The notes under the pieces are model-generated. The model made no database searches, was not told the origin of the DNA, and was given only the letters and a program-made list of their open reading frames with translations. This document shows, one piece after another, positions 5,280 through 5,426 of a stretch of DNA of 5,426 nt (positions are counted from its first letter, which is position 1; every line of letters starts with the position of its first letter). Location of the stretch: the NCBI GenBank assembly GCA_028277295.1, contig JANQGN010000475.1, positions 1-5,426 of the forward strand, in the 5' to 3' direction. The DNA comes from Rhodospira sp. (GTDB lineage Bacteria > Pseudomonadota > Alphaproteobacteria > Rhodospirillales > Rhodospirillaceae). The position numbers and the translations under genes are program-made.

Positions 5280-5426
5280 TCAGGTAAACGCGTTGAAAGC
5301 CACCAGGGTAAAGGAGTCCTTGACGCCCTTGACGGTCTGCACCTTCTCCTGAACGAAGCGGCCGATGTCGGTGTCACGCGGCAGATAGAACTTGGCCAGC
5401 AGATCGTACTGCCCAGAGATGCTGTC
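5280..5426 (-). CDS. Lrp/AsnC-type ligand-binding (RAM) domain protein, C-terminal 48 residues
   Basis: The minus strand is open from the window edge to a TGA at 5282-5280. It encodes a run starting DSISGQYDLLAKFYL and ending FTLVAFNAFT. GQYDLL, the DTDIGRFV helix and the VKGVKD segment followed by a beta-strand are the C-terminal half of the RAM domain. That domain binds amino acids or other small effectors and drives oligomerisation of Lrp/AsnC regulators. The last residues and their order resemble the stand-alone RAM proteins of about 78 residues found in alphaproteobacteria, which lack the DNA-binding helix-turn-helix. The N-terminus lies to the right of the window, so a full-length regulator cannot be excluded. 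It converges on the histidine kinase with only 4 bases between stop codons and no room for a shared terminator. Confidence 0.85.
   Translation of the reverse strand, partial: DSISGQYDLLAKFYLPRDTDIGRFVQEKVQTVKGVKDSFTLVAFNAFT

Overview
The window reads as ordinary chromosome from a high-GC bacterium, most likely an alphaproteobacterium. Coding regions look roughly two-thirds G+C, with strong G/C preference at third codon positions. The start of TatA, the exonuclease III, the short HExxHxxGxxD metallopeptidase and the RAM-domain protein all resemble alphaproteobacterial versions. Rhodospirillales is my best guess, from recall rather than any search. I see no rRNA, tRNA, CRISPR array, insertion sequence, phage gene or attachment site.

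Layout from left to right. The first 32 bases are the start of tatA on the minus strand, cut by the window edge. Upstream of it on the same strand lies xthA (197-991), an intact exonuclease III. Divergent from xthA is an exported protein of unknown family with an HEKQH metal-binding motif (1159-1935). It converges on a minus-strand minimal-zincin metallopeptidase (2004-2432). Divergent from that is a pterin-4a-carbinolamine dehydratase (2586-2879). A 533-base non-coding stretch follows (2880-3412); its 2980-3150 part is markedly AT-richer than the rest and its right part can form hairpins. It leads into a membrane CHASE-type sensor histidine kinase (3413-5275). The last 147 bases hold the C-terminal 48 residues of an Lrp/AsnC-type RAM domain protein on the minus strand, ending 4 bases from the kinase stop.

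The genes do not form one obvious pathway: DNA repair, protein export, pterin recycling, two HExxH proteins and an orphan sensor kinase sit together in mostly single-gene units of alternating direction. I found no convincing new multi-gene system. The items most worth a second look are the unassigned exported HExxH protein and the AT-rich, structured leader ahead of the kinase. Regulatory calls (promoters, terminators, hairpins) come from reading by eye and have low confidence.
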